DNA from: Duganella lactea
GTDB lineage: Bacteria > Pseudomonadota > Gammaproteobacteria > Burkholderiales > Burkholderiaceae_D
Direction: 5' to 3'
DNA length: 64,000 nucleotides
Assembly: GCF_009857505.1 (NCBI RefSeq)
Contig: NZ_WWCP01000003.1
Coordinates: forward strand, 156,169-220,168
In this document: positions 53,305 to 60,765 of the stretch, one piece after another
Layout: every line of letters begins with the position of its first letter
Numbering within the stretch: the first letter of the stretch is position 1
Notes under the pieces: generated by a model
What the model was told of the DNA's origin: nothing
The model's input: only the letters and a program-made list of their open reading frames with translations
Database searches by the model: none
Made by a program: the position numbers and the translations under genes

Positions 53305-53586
53305 CTATCCGGTTTGACGTTTTGGCTTGCCATAAGCGGCCACCAGTACACGCGCCTTTTGCATCACATCAATATTATCGATACCTGGATTCGCTTTGAA
53401 ATACTCCTCTGACGCCAGATCAGCCTGAACACTTTCCTCCGCACCATCAAAGCCGTACTGCCAAACCTCCGGCCAAATTTCGTCCGCAGCAAGTTGCGCC
53501 AACGCGGCAAGCCGGTCAAGTCGAGCCCGGTCCTCGGCGTTAAGGGCCGCGAGCGCTTCTGCTTGCTTTTTCAGTCTGGAGTTCAT
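53305..53586 (-). CDS. small protein of unknown function
   Basis: A 93-residue soluble protein, MNSRLKKQAEALAALNAEDRARL, with a basic helical N-terminus and a conserved-looking core EIWPEVWQYGFDGAEESVQ, ending YGKPKRQTG. I do not recognise a family. Its base composition is visibly less GC-rich than its neighbours, which suggests recent arrival. It lies 90 bases from the DUF488 pseudogene, facing away from it. A small antitoxin- or regulator-like protein is possible but unsupported. Confidence 0.55.
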   Translation of the reverse strand: MNSRLKKQAEALAALNAEDRARLDRLAALAQLAADEIWPEVWQYGFDGAEESVQADLASEEYFKANPGIDNIDVMQKARVLVAAYGKPKRQTG

Positions 53587-53676
53587 TACGCCATCATACT
53601 CCTCGCGATCACAACGGGCGGTTGAGGCGCCACCAACGGCACGCGGCGCTTGGGATGAGCGTGGCAAAATGCCGCC

Positions 53677-53887
53677 ATGGAAACCGTCTGCACCATCGGT
53701 CACTCAAATCGCTCCATCGAGGACTTTATCGGACTGCCGCAGCAGAACGGCATCGACTTTGTGCTGGACATCCGCACCGTGCCGAAGTCGCGCCACAATC
53801 CGCAATTTGACCAGGATCAGCTATCGCATCGCTGGCCTTGAAGGCCTGCGCATCACCTACCCGCCGGAGCGAGACTTGCTGACTTAG
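53677..53887 (+). pseudogene. DUF488 gene with an internal deletion
   Basis: The N-terminal 50 residues (METVCTIGHSNRSIEDFI, LDIRTVPKSRHNPQFDQ) are a perfect DUF488 opening. The frame then hits TGA at 53839-53841 after 54 codons. In the next frame the DNA encodes EGLRITYPPERDLLT followed by TAG, which looks like a DUF488 C-terminus. About 100 or more central residues are missing and the junction is out of frame. The gene is therefore dead. The last four bases overlap the opposing ZIP transporter gene's end. Confidence 0.75.
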
Positions 53888-54660
53888 TGGCGGGCGCCGA
53901 CCAGGAACACGACGATGGCGACGCCCGCCGCGATCAGCAGCACTTGCGGCACCGACTCGCGCAAGGTGGCGCGGCGCTGCATCTGCGGCATCAGATCGCT
54001 GACGGCGATGTAGATGAAGCCGGACGAGGCGAACACCAGCACGTAGGGAATAAATTCGCTGGCGCGGTCCAGCATGTAGTAGCCCAGCAAGCCGCCGGCG
54101 ATCGACAACATGCTGCACAGCAGGTTGTACACATACGCCCGCGTGCGCGAGAAACCGGCATTCAGCAGCACGATGAAGTCGCCGATTTCCTGCGGAATTT
54201 CGTGGGCGATGATGGCCAGGCCGGTGATCAGCCCCAGTTGCGGATCGGCCAGGAAAGCGGCGGCGATCAGGATGCCGTCGGTGAAGTTGTGCATGCCGTC
54301 GCCGACCAGAATCATCCAGCCGGCCTTGCCCGCCTCGTGCTTGTCGTGGCCGTGATGGTGATGGTGGCCGTCGTGCTCGTGATGGTGCGAATGGCGCAAG
54401 ATGGCCAGCTTTTCCAGCAGGAAGAACGCCAGCAGTCCCGCCAGCAAGGTGGCGAACAGATGGCGCGGGCTGGCGTGCGATTCGAACGCTTCCGGCAGGG
54501 CGTGCAGCAGCGAGGTCGACAGCATCAGGCCGACCGACAGGCTGACCATCCGCTCGACCACCTTGGACAGCAACGTAAACGACAACACGGCCGCCGCAGT
54601 GATGCTCACTACGCCAGCCAGTGTGGTTGCCAGTATGATTGAAACGAGTACGGGATCGAT
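53884..54660 (-). CDS. ZIP-family metal transporter with probable ATC start
   Basis: A divalent-metal (zinc-type) transporter with eight expected helices. The His-rich cytoplasmic loop is HSHHHEHDGHHHHHGHDKHE, and the metal-site helices are DGMHNFTDGI and AIIAHEIPQEIGD. A GTG at 54609 would give 241 residues but cuts the first helix. Upstream in-frame codons read DPVLVSIILATTLAGVVSIT, which restores a normal ZIP N-terminus. The codon at the expected start is ATC (54660), with AGAGG seven bases ahead, and no ATG, GTG or TTG lies between it and an upstream stop. It gives 258 residues if ATC is used. Confidence 0.8.
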   Translation of the reverse strand: MDPVLVSIILATTLAGVVSITAAAVLSFTLLSKVVERMVSLSVGLMLSTSLLHALPEAFESHASPRHLFATLLAGLLAFFLLEKLAILRHSHHHEHDGHHHHHGHDKHEAGKAGWMILVGDGMHNFTDGILIAAAFLADPQLGLITGLAIIAHEIPQEIGDFIVLLNAGFSRTRAYVYNLLCSMLSIAGGLLGYYMLDRASEFIPYVLVFASSGFIYIAVSDLMPQMQRRATLRESVPQVLLIAAGVAIVVFLVGARH

Positions 54661-54751
54661 GTTATAGCCTCTGATACTGAAGCGGCAGGCGTCCGTGTGC
54701 CTGCCGGGCCGTTATTTTACTCCTCGGCATGCATTTCTGCTTAAAAACCGT

Positions 54752-55636
54752 TCACACCACCCCGTTTTGCTTGAACCAGGCCAGCGCGCGGCCCCAGCCA
54801 TCCTTGGCGTCGGCCTCGTTGTAGCTCGGCCGGTAGTCGGCGTGGAAGGCGTGGCCGGAGTTCGGATAGATGACAAAGGTGGACTTGTTCGGCCCCTTGG
54901 CCAGCCCGGCTTTCATCATCTCCACCGTCTCCAGCGGGATGCCGCTGTCCTTGGCGCCGTACAGGCCCAGGACGGGCACGGTCAGAGTGCCAGCAACATC
55001 GATTGGGTGCCTGGGAAAATTGGCGCTCAGGTCCCCTTTCAGGCGGCCATACCAGGCCACGCCCGCCTTGATCGATGGATTGTGGGCGGCGTACATCCAG
55101 GTGATGCGGCCGCCCCAGCAGAAACCGGTGATGGCGATCTTGTCGCCATTGCCGCCGTTGACCTTGGCCCAGTCGACCACGGCGTCGAGGTCGGTGAACA
55201 CCTGGGCGTCCGGCGTCTTGGCGATGATGTCGCGCTGCAGGTCGGCGATCGAGGCGGCCTTGGTCGGGTCGCCCTGGCGGATGAACAGGTCCGGCGCCAG
55301 CGCCAGGTAGCCTTGCTTGGCGAAGCGGCGGGCGACATCGGCGATGTACTCGTGAACGCCGAAGATTTCCGAGATCACCAGGACCACCGGCAGGTTGGTC
55401 TTGCCTTCCGGCTGGGCGCGGTAGACGGGGACGTTCTGGCCGTTGACGTTGATCTGGATGGTGCCGGCGGTGAGCCCGGCGGTGTCGGTCTTGATGACGT
55501 TTTGCGCCATCACCGGCAGCGTGGCGGCGGCAAAGCCGGTGCCCAGCGCGGTTTTCAGGAAGCCGCGGCGGTCGACGCCGTCCGACAAAGGGGTTTTAGC
55601 CAGCAAACTTTCCGCATCACGCGTCAAATCGTCCAT
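54752..55636 (-). CDS. exported dienelactone hydrolase-family protein
   Basis: A 294-residue alpha/beta hydrolase with a twin-arginine signal (VDRRGFLKTALGTG, residues 22-35). The catalytic triad fits DLH enzymes: Cys in GFCWGGR, Asp in YGAKDSGIP and His in GHAFHAD. Conserved VISEIFGVHEYI is also present. It probably hydrolyses a lactone or ester in the periplasm; the physiological substrate is unknown. It is separated from polA by about 70 bases that hold two hairpins. Confidence 0.9.
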   Translation of the reverse strand: MDDLTRDAESLLAKTPLSDGVDRRGFLKTALGTGFAAATLPVMAQNVIKTDTAGLTAGTIQINVNGQNVPVYRAQPEGKTNLPVVLVISEIFGVHEYIADVARRFAKQGYLALAPDLFIRQGDPTKAASIADLQRDIIAKTPDAQVFTDLDAVVDWAKVNGGNGDKIAITGFCWGGRITWMYAAHNPSIKAGVAWYGRLKGDLSANFPRHPIDVAGTLTVPVLGLYGAKDSGIPLETVEMMKAGLAKGPNKSTFVIYPNSGHAFHADYRPSYNEADAKDGWGRALAWFKQNGVV

Positions 55637-55657
55637 CGAAATCCTCCGTAAGATACC

Positions 55658-55683
55658 GTCACTCCCGCGCCGGCGGGAGCGAC
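55658..55683. repeat. GC-rich palindrome between polA and the hydrolase gene
   Basis: GTCACTCCCG and CGGGAGCGAC form a ten-base stem with one mismatch around a GC centre. It resembles the GTCATCCCCGCGCAGGCGGGGATCC repeat at 63082 and the common Burkholderiales intergenic GTCATTCCCGCG type. It may act as a 3-prime structure for polA or a leader element for the hydrolase. Confidence 0.6.
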
Positions 55684-55695
55684 GAATTCATGTGC

Positions 55696-55720
55696 GGAAG
55701 CACATACTCAATGTGCTTCC
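55696..55720 (-). other. hairpin with the polA stop codon in its loop
   Basis: Ten perfectly complementary bases (GGAAGCACAT and ATGTGCTTCC) flank a five-base loop. On the polA strand the loop is TGAGT, and the TGA is the polA stop codon. The last polA codons (EEAH) thus form one arm. The left arm can alternatively pair in ATGTGC-GGAA-GCACAT (55690-55705). There is no U tract. Confidence 0.7.
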
Positions 55721-58467
55721 TCCCAGTTCGCGCCAACGCCGACTTCGGCGATCAGCGGCACTTTCAATTGCGCCACGCCGGCCATCAGCTCCGGCAATTT
55801 GCGCTTGATCAGTTCCAGCTCGGCGTCCGGCACTTCCAGCACCAGTTCGTCGTGCACCTGCATGATCATGCGCGTGCCCAGCTTCCCGGCCTCCAGCCAG
55901 TCCTGCACCGCGATCATGGCCAGCTTGATCAGATCGGCCGCCGTGCCCTGCATCGGCGCGTTGATCGCGGCCCGCTCGGCGCCCTGGCGGCGCGGACCGT
56001 TCGGCGAATTGATCTCCGGCAGCCACAGGCGGCGGCCGAACACCGTCTCCACGTAGCCGCGCGCCTTCGCCTGCAGGCGCGTGTCGTCCATGTACTGCTT
56101 GACGCCCGAGAAGCGCGCGAAGTAACGGTCGATATAGTTCTGCGCCGCGCCGCGCTCGATGCCGAGGTTGCCGGCCAGGCCGAACGCGCTCATGCCATAG
56201 ATCAGGCCGAAGTTGATGACCTTGGCGTAGCGGCGCTGCTCGCTTTCCACGGCCTGCGGATCGATGCCGAAGATTTCAGCGGCGGTGGCGCGGTGAATGT
56301 CCACCCCTTCGGCGAAGGCGCGCAGCATATTGGCGTCTTCCGAGATGTGCGCCATGATGCGCAGCTCAATCTGCGAATAGTCGGCCGAGACGAGGTGCGA
56401 ACCGGCCGGCGCCACGAAGGCTTCGCGGATGCGGCGGCCTTCCTTGGTGCGGATCGGAATGTTCTGCAAATTGGGGTCGTTGGACGCCAGGCGGCCGGTC
56501 ACCGCCACCGCCTGCGCGTAGTTGGTGTGCACGCGGCCGGTTTGCGGATTGATGCCCTTCGGCAGCTTGTCGGTGTAGGTCGATTTCAGCTTGGACAGGC
56601 TGCGGTATTCCAGCAGCACTTTCGGCAGTGGATAGTCCTCGGCCAGCTTTTGCAGCACTTCCTCGTCGGTGGATGGCGCGCCGCTCGGGGTTTTCTTCAC
56701 CACCGGCAGTTTCAGCTTCTCGAAGAAGATTTCGCCGATCTGCTTCGGCGAGCCGAGGTTGAACGGTTGCTCGGCCAGCTCGTGCGCCTTGGCCTCCAGC
56801 TCGGCGATGCGCGCGCCCAGTTCGGACGACTGCCGCGCCAGCAGGTCGGCGTCGATCTGCACGCCGTTGCGCTCGATCTTCTGCAACACCACGGCGGTCG
56901 GCAGTTCGATGTTACGGTAGATGAAGTTCAGCTTCTCGTCCTTCTCCACCTCGCCGATCATGTTCTGGTGCAGGCGCAGCGTGATGTCGGCATCCTCCGC
57001 CGCATACTCGGTGGCGCGGCCGATCTCCACCTTGTCAAAGGTGATCATGTTGACGCCCTTGCCGCACACGTCCACGAACGGAATCGTGGTGTGGTTCAGG
57101 TGGCGCAGCGCCAGGCTGTCCATATCGTGCGAACGGTGCGATTCGAACACATACGATTCCAGCAGCGTATCGTGATGGATGCCCTGCAGCGACACGCCGT
57201 GGTTGGCGAAGATGTGGCTGTCGTACTTCAGGTTCTGGCCGACTTTCAGCTTGGCGGCGTCTTCCAGCCAAGGCTTGAGCTTGGCCAGCACATGGTCGCG
57301 CTCCAGCTGCGGCGACACCCCCTGATACGCGTGGGCGACCGGAATATAGCAAGCCTCGCCGGCCTTGACCGACAGCGAAATGCCGACCAGTTGCGCCAGC
57401 ATCGGCTCCAGCGACGTGGTTTCGGTATCGACGGCGGTCAGTTCGGCGGCGTTGATGCGCTCCAGCCACTGGTCCAGCTGCTCGTCGGTGGTGACCGTTT
57501 CGTAGGTGGCGATCACCGGCTCGGCGAACAGGTCGCCATTCATCGATGCGGCGCCGCCCACCGGCGCGTCCAGCGACACCTTAACGGTCGAGGCCGGCGC
57601 GCCGGCGGCCGCGCCCAGGTCGCGCAGCAAGGTCTTGAAACCGTATTGGGCGAAGAAGGCCAGCAGGCCCTCCTTGTCTTCCTCGCGCGCCACCAGCGAT
57701 TCGCTGATCGACGTCATGTGGCCGGCGAGGTCGCAGTCCAGCTTGACGGTGATCAGCTCGCGGCCCTTCGGCAGCCATGCCAGCGCGTCGCGCAGGTTCT
57801 GGCCGACCGCGCCGCTGATGTGATCGGCGTTGGCGATGATGCCGTCCAGCGAGTCGTAGGCGCTCAGCCATTTGAGCGCCGTCTTCGGGCCGCACTTGTT
57901 CACGCCCGGCACGTTGTCGACGGTGTCGCCGATCAGGGTCAGGTAGTCGATGATGCGGTTCGGCGGCACGCCGAACTTGGCCAGCACGCCGGCCTCGTCC
58001 ATTTTCTCGTTGGTCATGGTGTTGATCAGCATGACCTTGTCGTTGACCAGTTGCGCCAGATCCTTGTCGCCGGTGGACACCACCACGTTCATGCCGGCCT
58101 TGACCGCCTCGACCGACAGCGTGCCGATCACGTCGTCCGCCTCCACGCCGTCGACCATCAGGATCGGCCAGCCCATGGCCTTGACCGCCTCGTGGATCGG
58201 CTCGATCTGCAGCCGCAGGTCGTCCGGCATCGCGGCGCGGGTGGCCTTGTACTCCGGATACATGTCATCACGGAAAGTTTTACCCTTGGCGTCGAAGACG
58301 CAGGCGATGTAGGCGGCCGGAAAATCGGCGCGCAGACGGCGTAGCATATTGACCATGCCGTGCATGGCGCCGGTCGGGTGACCGTCCGGGCTGCGCAGGT
58401 CGGGCAGCGCGTGGAACGCGCGGTAAAGATAGCTGGAGCCGTCTACTAACAACAGGGTATTTTGCAT
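55708..58467 (-). CDS. polA: DNA polymerase I
   Basis: A 919-residue PolA with all three domains. The N-terminal 5'-3' exonuclease contains LLLVDGSSYLYRAFHALP and GVEADDVIGTL. The 3'-5' exonuclease is intact, with AVDTETTSLEPM carrying the Asp and Glu. The polymerase domain shows SADYSQIELRIMAHIS (motif A), KVINFGLIYGMSAFGLA (motif B) and MQVHDELVLEVP (motif C). The open frame extends 116 codons further upstream, but ATG 58467 matches family starts. It functions in repair and Okazaki fragment processing. Confidence 0.97.
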   Translation of the reverse strand: MQNTLLLVDGSSYLYRAFHALPDLRSPDGHPTGAMHGMVNMLRRLRADFPAAYIACVFDAKGKTFRDDMYPEYKATRAAMPDDLRLQIEPIHEAVKAMGWPILMVDGVEADDVIGTLSVEAVKAGMNVVVSTGDKDLAQLVNDKVMLINTMTNEKMDEAGVLAKFGVPPNRIIDYLTLIGDTVDNVPGVNKCGPKTALKWLSAYDSLDGIIANADHISGAVGQNLRDALAWLPKGRELITVKLDCDLAGHMTSISESLVAREEDKEGLLAFFAQYGFKTLLRDLGAAAGAPASTVKVSLDAPVGGAASMNGDLFAEPVIATYETVTTDEQLDQWLERINAAELTAVDTETTSLEPMLAQLVGISLSVKAGEACYIPVAHAYQGVSPQLERDHVLAKLKPWLEDAAKLKVGQNLKYDSHIFANHGVSLQGIHHDTLLESYVFESHRSHDMDSLALRHLNHTTIPFVDVCGKGVNMITFDKVEIGRATEYAAEDADITLRLHQNMIGEVEKDEKLNFIYRNIELPTAVVLQKIERNGVQIDADLLARQSSELGARIAELEAKAHELAEQPFNLGSPKQIGEIFFEKLKLPVVKKTPSGAPSTDEEVLQKLAEDYPLPKVLLEYRSLSKLKSTYTDKLPKGINPQTGRVHTNYAQAVAVTGRLASNDPNLQNIPIRTKEGRRIREAFVAPAGSHLVSADYSQIELRIMAHISEDANMLRAFAEGVDIHRATAAEIFGIDPQAVESEQRRYAKVINFGLIYGMSAFGLAGNLGIERGAAQNYIDRYFARFSGVKQYMDDTRLQAKARGYVETVFGRRLWLPEINSPNGPRRQGAERAAINAPMQGTAADLIKLAMIAVQDWLEAGKLGTRMIMQVHDELVLEVPDAELELIKRKLPELMAGVAQLKVPLIAEVGVGANWEEAH

Positions 58468-58573
58468 AGGTACGATGTGAGGATGCTTAGGCGTGAATGC
58501 AACATTATCGCAGGTGTTACAATGGATCATACACAAAAAATTCCGCGGCTTTTTCTCTGTTAAAGGCAATATC

Positions 58574-58996
58574 ATGAAGCGCATCTCTCCTCTCTGGCCT
58601 GCCCTGCTCCTGACCCTGAGCGCCCACACGGCGCTGGCCCAGTCGACGCCGGGCCAGGCCCCGCCAAAACTGGAAAAGATCGAAGAAGTCGCGGATGACG
58701 CGGTGACCATCACCTCCAAACAGCAGCAACAGCAAAAGTCCGGAACCCAGATCACCGAACGCCGCGACAACAGCGGCAATGTGGTCGAAACCACCGTCAA
58801 AAGCGGGCCCAGCACCTACACCCTGAGCAACAAGCAGCCGACCGGCACCGCCCTGCCCGGCGACCGCACCGCCGGCCCGCTGCGCGGCGCGCAATGGACG
58901 GTGATGGAATTCGACCTCGGCCAGAAGAAAAAGAAAGCGGCGGAAGAAGAGGCGACCGACAACGTGCCGCCACCACCACCGCCACCTGCCCGTTAA
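58574..58996 (+). CDS. exported DUF2782-type protein
   Basis: A 140-residue secreted or periplasmic protein. A signal peptide (MKRISPLWPALLLTLSAHTALAQ) is followed by a charged, Gln-rich region and a conserved core (TQITERRDNSGNVVETTVKSG, STYTLSNKQPTG). The C-terminus is Lys/Glu-rich with a proline run. This fits the DUF2782 family found next to polA or thrB in betaproteobacteria. Role unknown. AAAGGC precedes ATG 58574. thrB starts 27 bases after its stop. Confidence 0.7.
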   Translation: MKRISPLWPALLLTLSAHTALAQSTPGQAPPKLEKIEEVADDAVTITSKQQQQQKSGTQITERRDNSGNVVETTVKSGPSTYTLSNKQPTGTALPGDRTAGPLRGAQWTVMEFDLGQKKKKAAEEEATDNVPPPPPPPAR

Positions 58997-59023
58997 AACT
59001 CCAACCCACCAACACACTCGCAC

Positions 59024-59992
59024 ATGGCAGTCTTTACCCCGGTATCGCTGGAAGATGTCTCCCAGTGGATCACCCAATTTCCGCTCGGCAAAGCGCTTGA
59101 GCTCAAAGGCATCAGTTCCGGCATCGAGAACAGCAACTTCTTTCTGACGACCGAGCGCGATGGGCAGGTACAGCAGTACGTGCTGACCCTCTTCGAGAAC
59201 CTGTCGTTTGAACAACTGCCGTTTTACCTCAACCTGATGCGCCACCTGGCCGAGCGCGGCGTATTGGTCCCAGCCCCGATCGCCAACGATCAGGGCGAAC
59301 TGGTCAGCGCGCTGCACGGCAAGCCGGCGGCCATCGTCACCAAGCTCGAAGGCAGTTCGCAGATGGCGCCGCTGCCGGTGCATTGCGCCGCCGTCGGCGC
59401 CATGCTGGCCAACATGCATCTGGCCGGCCGCGACTTCCCGCTGCGCCAGCCCAACCTGCGCGGCCTGGCGTGGTGGCATGAAACCACGCCGCTGGTGCTG
59501 CCCTACATTCCGGAAGACAAGGCGCACCTGCTGAAGGCGGAAGTGCACTACCAGGAAACCTTCGCCGCCTGCCAGACCTACCAGCAGTTGCAAGTGGGGC
59601 CCGTACACGCCGACCTGTTCCGCAACAACGTGATGTTCGACGGCGAGCGCCTGACCGGCTTCTTCGACTTCTACTTCGCCGGCTGCGACGCCTGGCTGTT
59701 CGACGTCGCCGTCACCGTCAACGACTGGTGCATCGACCTCGGCACCGGCGCGCTGGATCACGCCCGTGTACGCGCCCTGCTGGATGCCTACCACGCCGTG
59801 CGGCCGTTCACCGAGGCCGAGCAGCACGCCTGGCAGGCGATGCTGCGCGCCGGCGCGCTGCGCTTCTGGCTGTCGCGCCTGTATGACTTCTACCGTCCGC
59901 GCGAGGCGGAAATGCTGACGCCGCACGATCCGGGGCACTTCGAACGGATTCTGCGTCAACGCATCGCCACGCCGGCGCCGGGACTGCTCTGA
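59024..59992 (+). CDS. thrB: homoserine kinase
   Basis: A 322-residue homoserine kinase of the APH-fold type used in pseudomonads and betaproteobacteria, phosphorylating homoserine in threonine synthesis. Marks are [11 protein letters not shown] at the N-terminus, the Brenner motif [17 protein letters not shown] and the metal Asp in [17 protein letters not shown]. Its stop overlaps the ATG of the next gene in TGATG. Confidence 0.95.
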   Translation: MAVFTPVSLEDVSQWITQFPLGKALELKGISSGIENSNFFLTTERDGQVQQYVLTLFENLSFEQLPFYLNLMRHLAERGVLVPAPIANDQGELVSALHGKPAAIVTKLEGSSQMAPLPVHCAAVGAMLANMHLAGRDFPLRQPNLRGLAWWHETTPLVLPYIPEDKAHLLKAEVHYQETFAACQTYQQLQVGPVHADLFRNNVMFDGERLTGFFDFYFAGCDAWLFDVAVTVNDWCIDLGTGALDHARVRALLDAYHAVRPFTEAEQHAWQAMLRAGALRFWLSRLYDFYRPREAEMLTPHDPGHFERILRQRIATPAPGLL

Positions 59993-60765
59993 TGGAAAAG
60001 CTCCCCGCACGCGCCGGCTGGCAATGGGTCAAGCAGGGCCTGGAGGTGTTCCGCAAACAACCGGGCGCGCTGATGGCCCTGTTCTTCAGTTGCATGTTCC
60101 TGTGCATGGTGTCGCTGTTCATTCCGCTGATCGGCGGCATGGCGCCGATCGTGCTTGCGCCGCTGTTCACAGTGGCGCTGCTGCAGGGTTGCGCCGATGT
60201 CGACCAGGGCAAGCGGGCGATGCCGCATCTGGTGTTCATCGGCTTCCGCAAGCCGGCGCGCAAGCCGCTGCTGTTGCTGGGCGGCCTGTATCTGCTGGTG
60301 ATGCTGCTGTCGATCGCCGTGCTGTCGATGCTGGACGACGGCGTGCTGATGAAAATGGCCACGCGCCAGATGCCGATGGACCAGGACCTGATCGAGAACT
60401 CGCGCGGCGCGCTGTTCATTTCCTCGACGCTGTACATGATCGGCTGGATGCTGAGCTGCCTGGCGGCGCCGCTGATCTACTGGCAGAGCATGCCGATCGG
60501 CAAGGCGCTGTTCTACAGCGTGGTGACGGTCACGCGCGACATCAAGGCGTTCCTGATGACGTCGGTGCTGTTGTTCCTGATGTTCCAGGTACTGACCGCG
60601 ATCCCGGTCATCCTGTTCAGCTCGGCGCAAGCCGAGGTGACGGGGATCTTCACCGTGATGCTGCTGATGATCGTGCTGATGCACTGCACGCTGTACGCCG
60701 CCTACCGCCAGATCTTCGGCACGCCGCCGGTGACGCCGACGGCCGTCGATCTGAAAAAGCCTTAA
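59992..60765 (+). CDS. BPSS1780-type membrane protein
   Basis: A 257-residue integral membrane protein with about six hydrophobic segments. The N-terminus [27 protein letters not shown] is typical of the BPSS1780 family, whose function is unknown. It begins within the thrB stop codon, so it is translationally coupled. It ends convergent with uvrD, overlapping by four bases. Confidence 0.85.
   Translation: MEKLPARAGWQWVKQGLEVFRKQPGALMALFFSCMFLCMVSLFIPLIGGMAPIVLAPLFTVALLQGCADVDQGKRAMPHLVFIGFRKPARKPLLLLGGLYLLVMLLSIAVLSMLDDGVLMKMATRQMPMDQDLIENSRGALFISSTLYMIGWMLSCLAAPLIYWQSMPIGKALFYSVVTVTRDIKAFLMTSVLLFLMFQVLTAIPVILFSSAQAEVTGIFTVMLLMIVLMHCTLYAAYRQIFGTPPVTPTAVDLKKP

Noticed and set aside
55690..58344. 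884-codon plus-strand frame opposite polA
   Set aside because: Antisense shadow; no recognisable motif, and polA on the other strand is complete.
58468..58815. N-terminal extension of polA
   Set aside because: The extra 116 codons overlap the divergent exported-protein gene and show no homology; family members start at the ATG at 58467.
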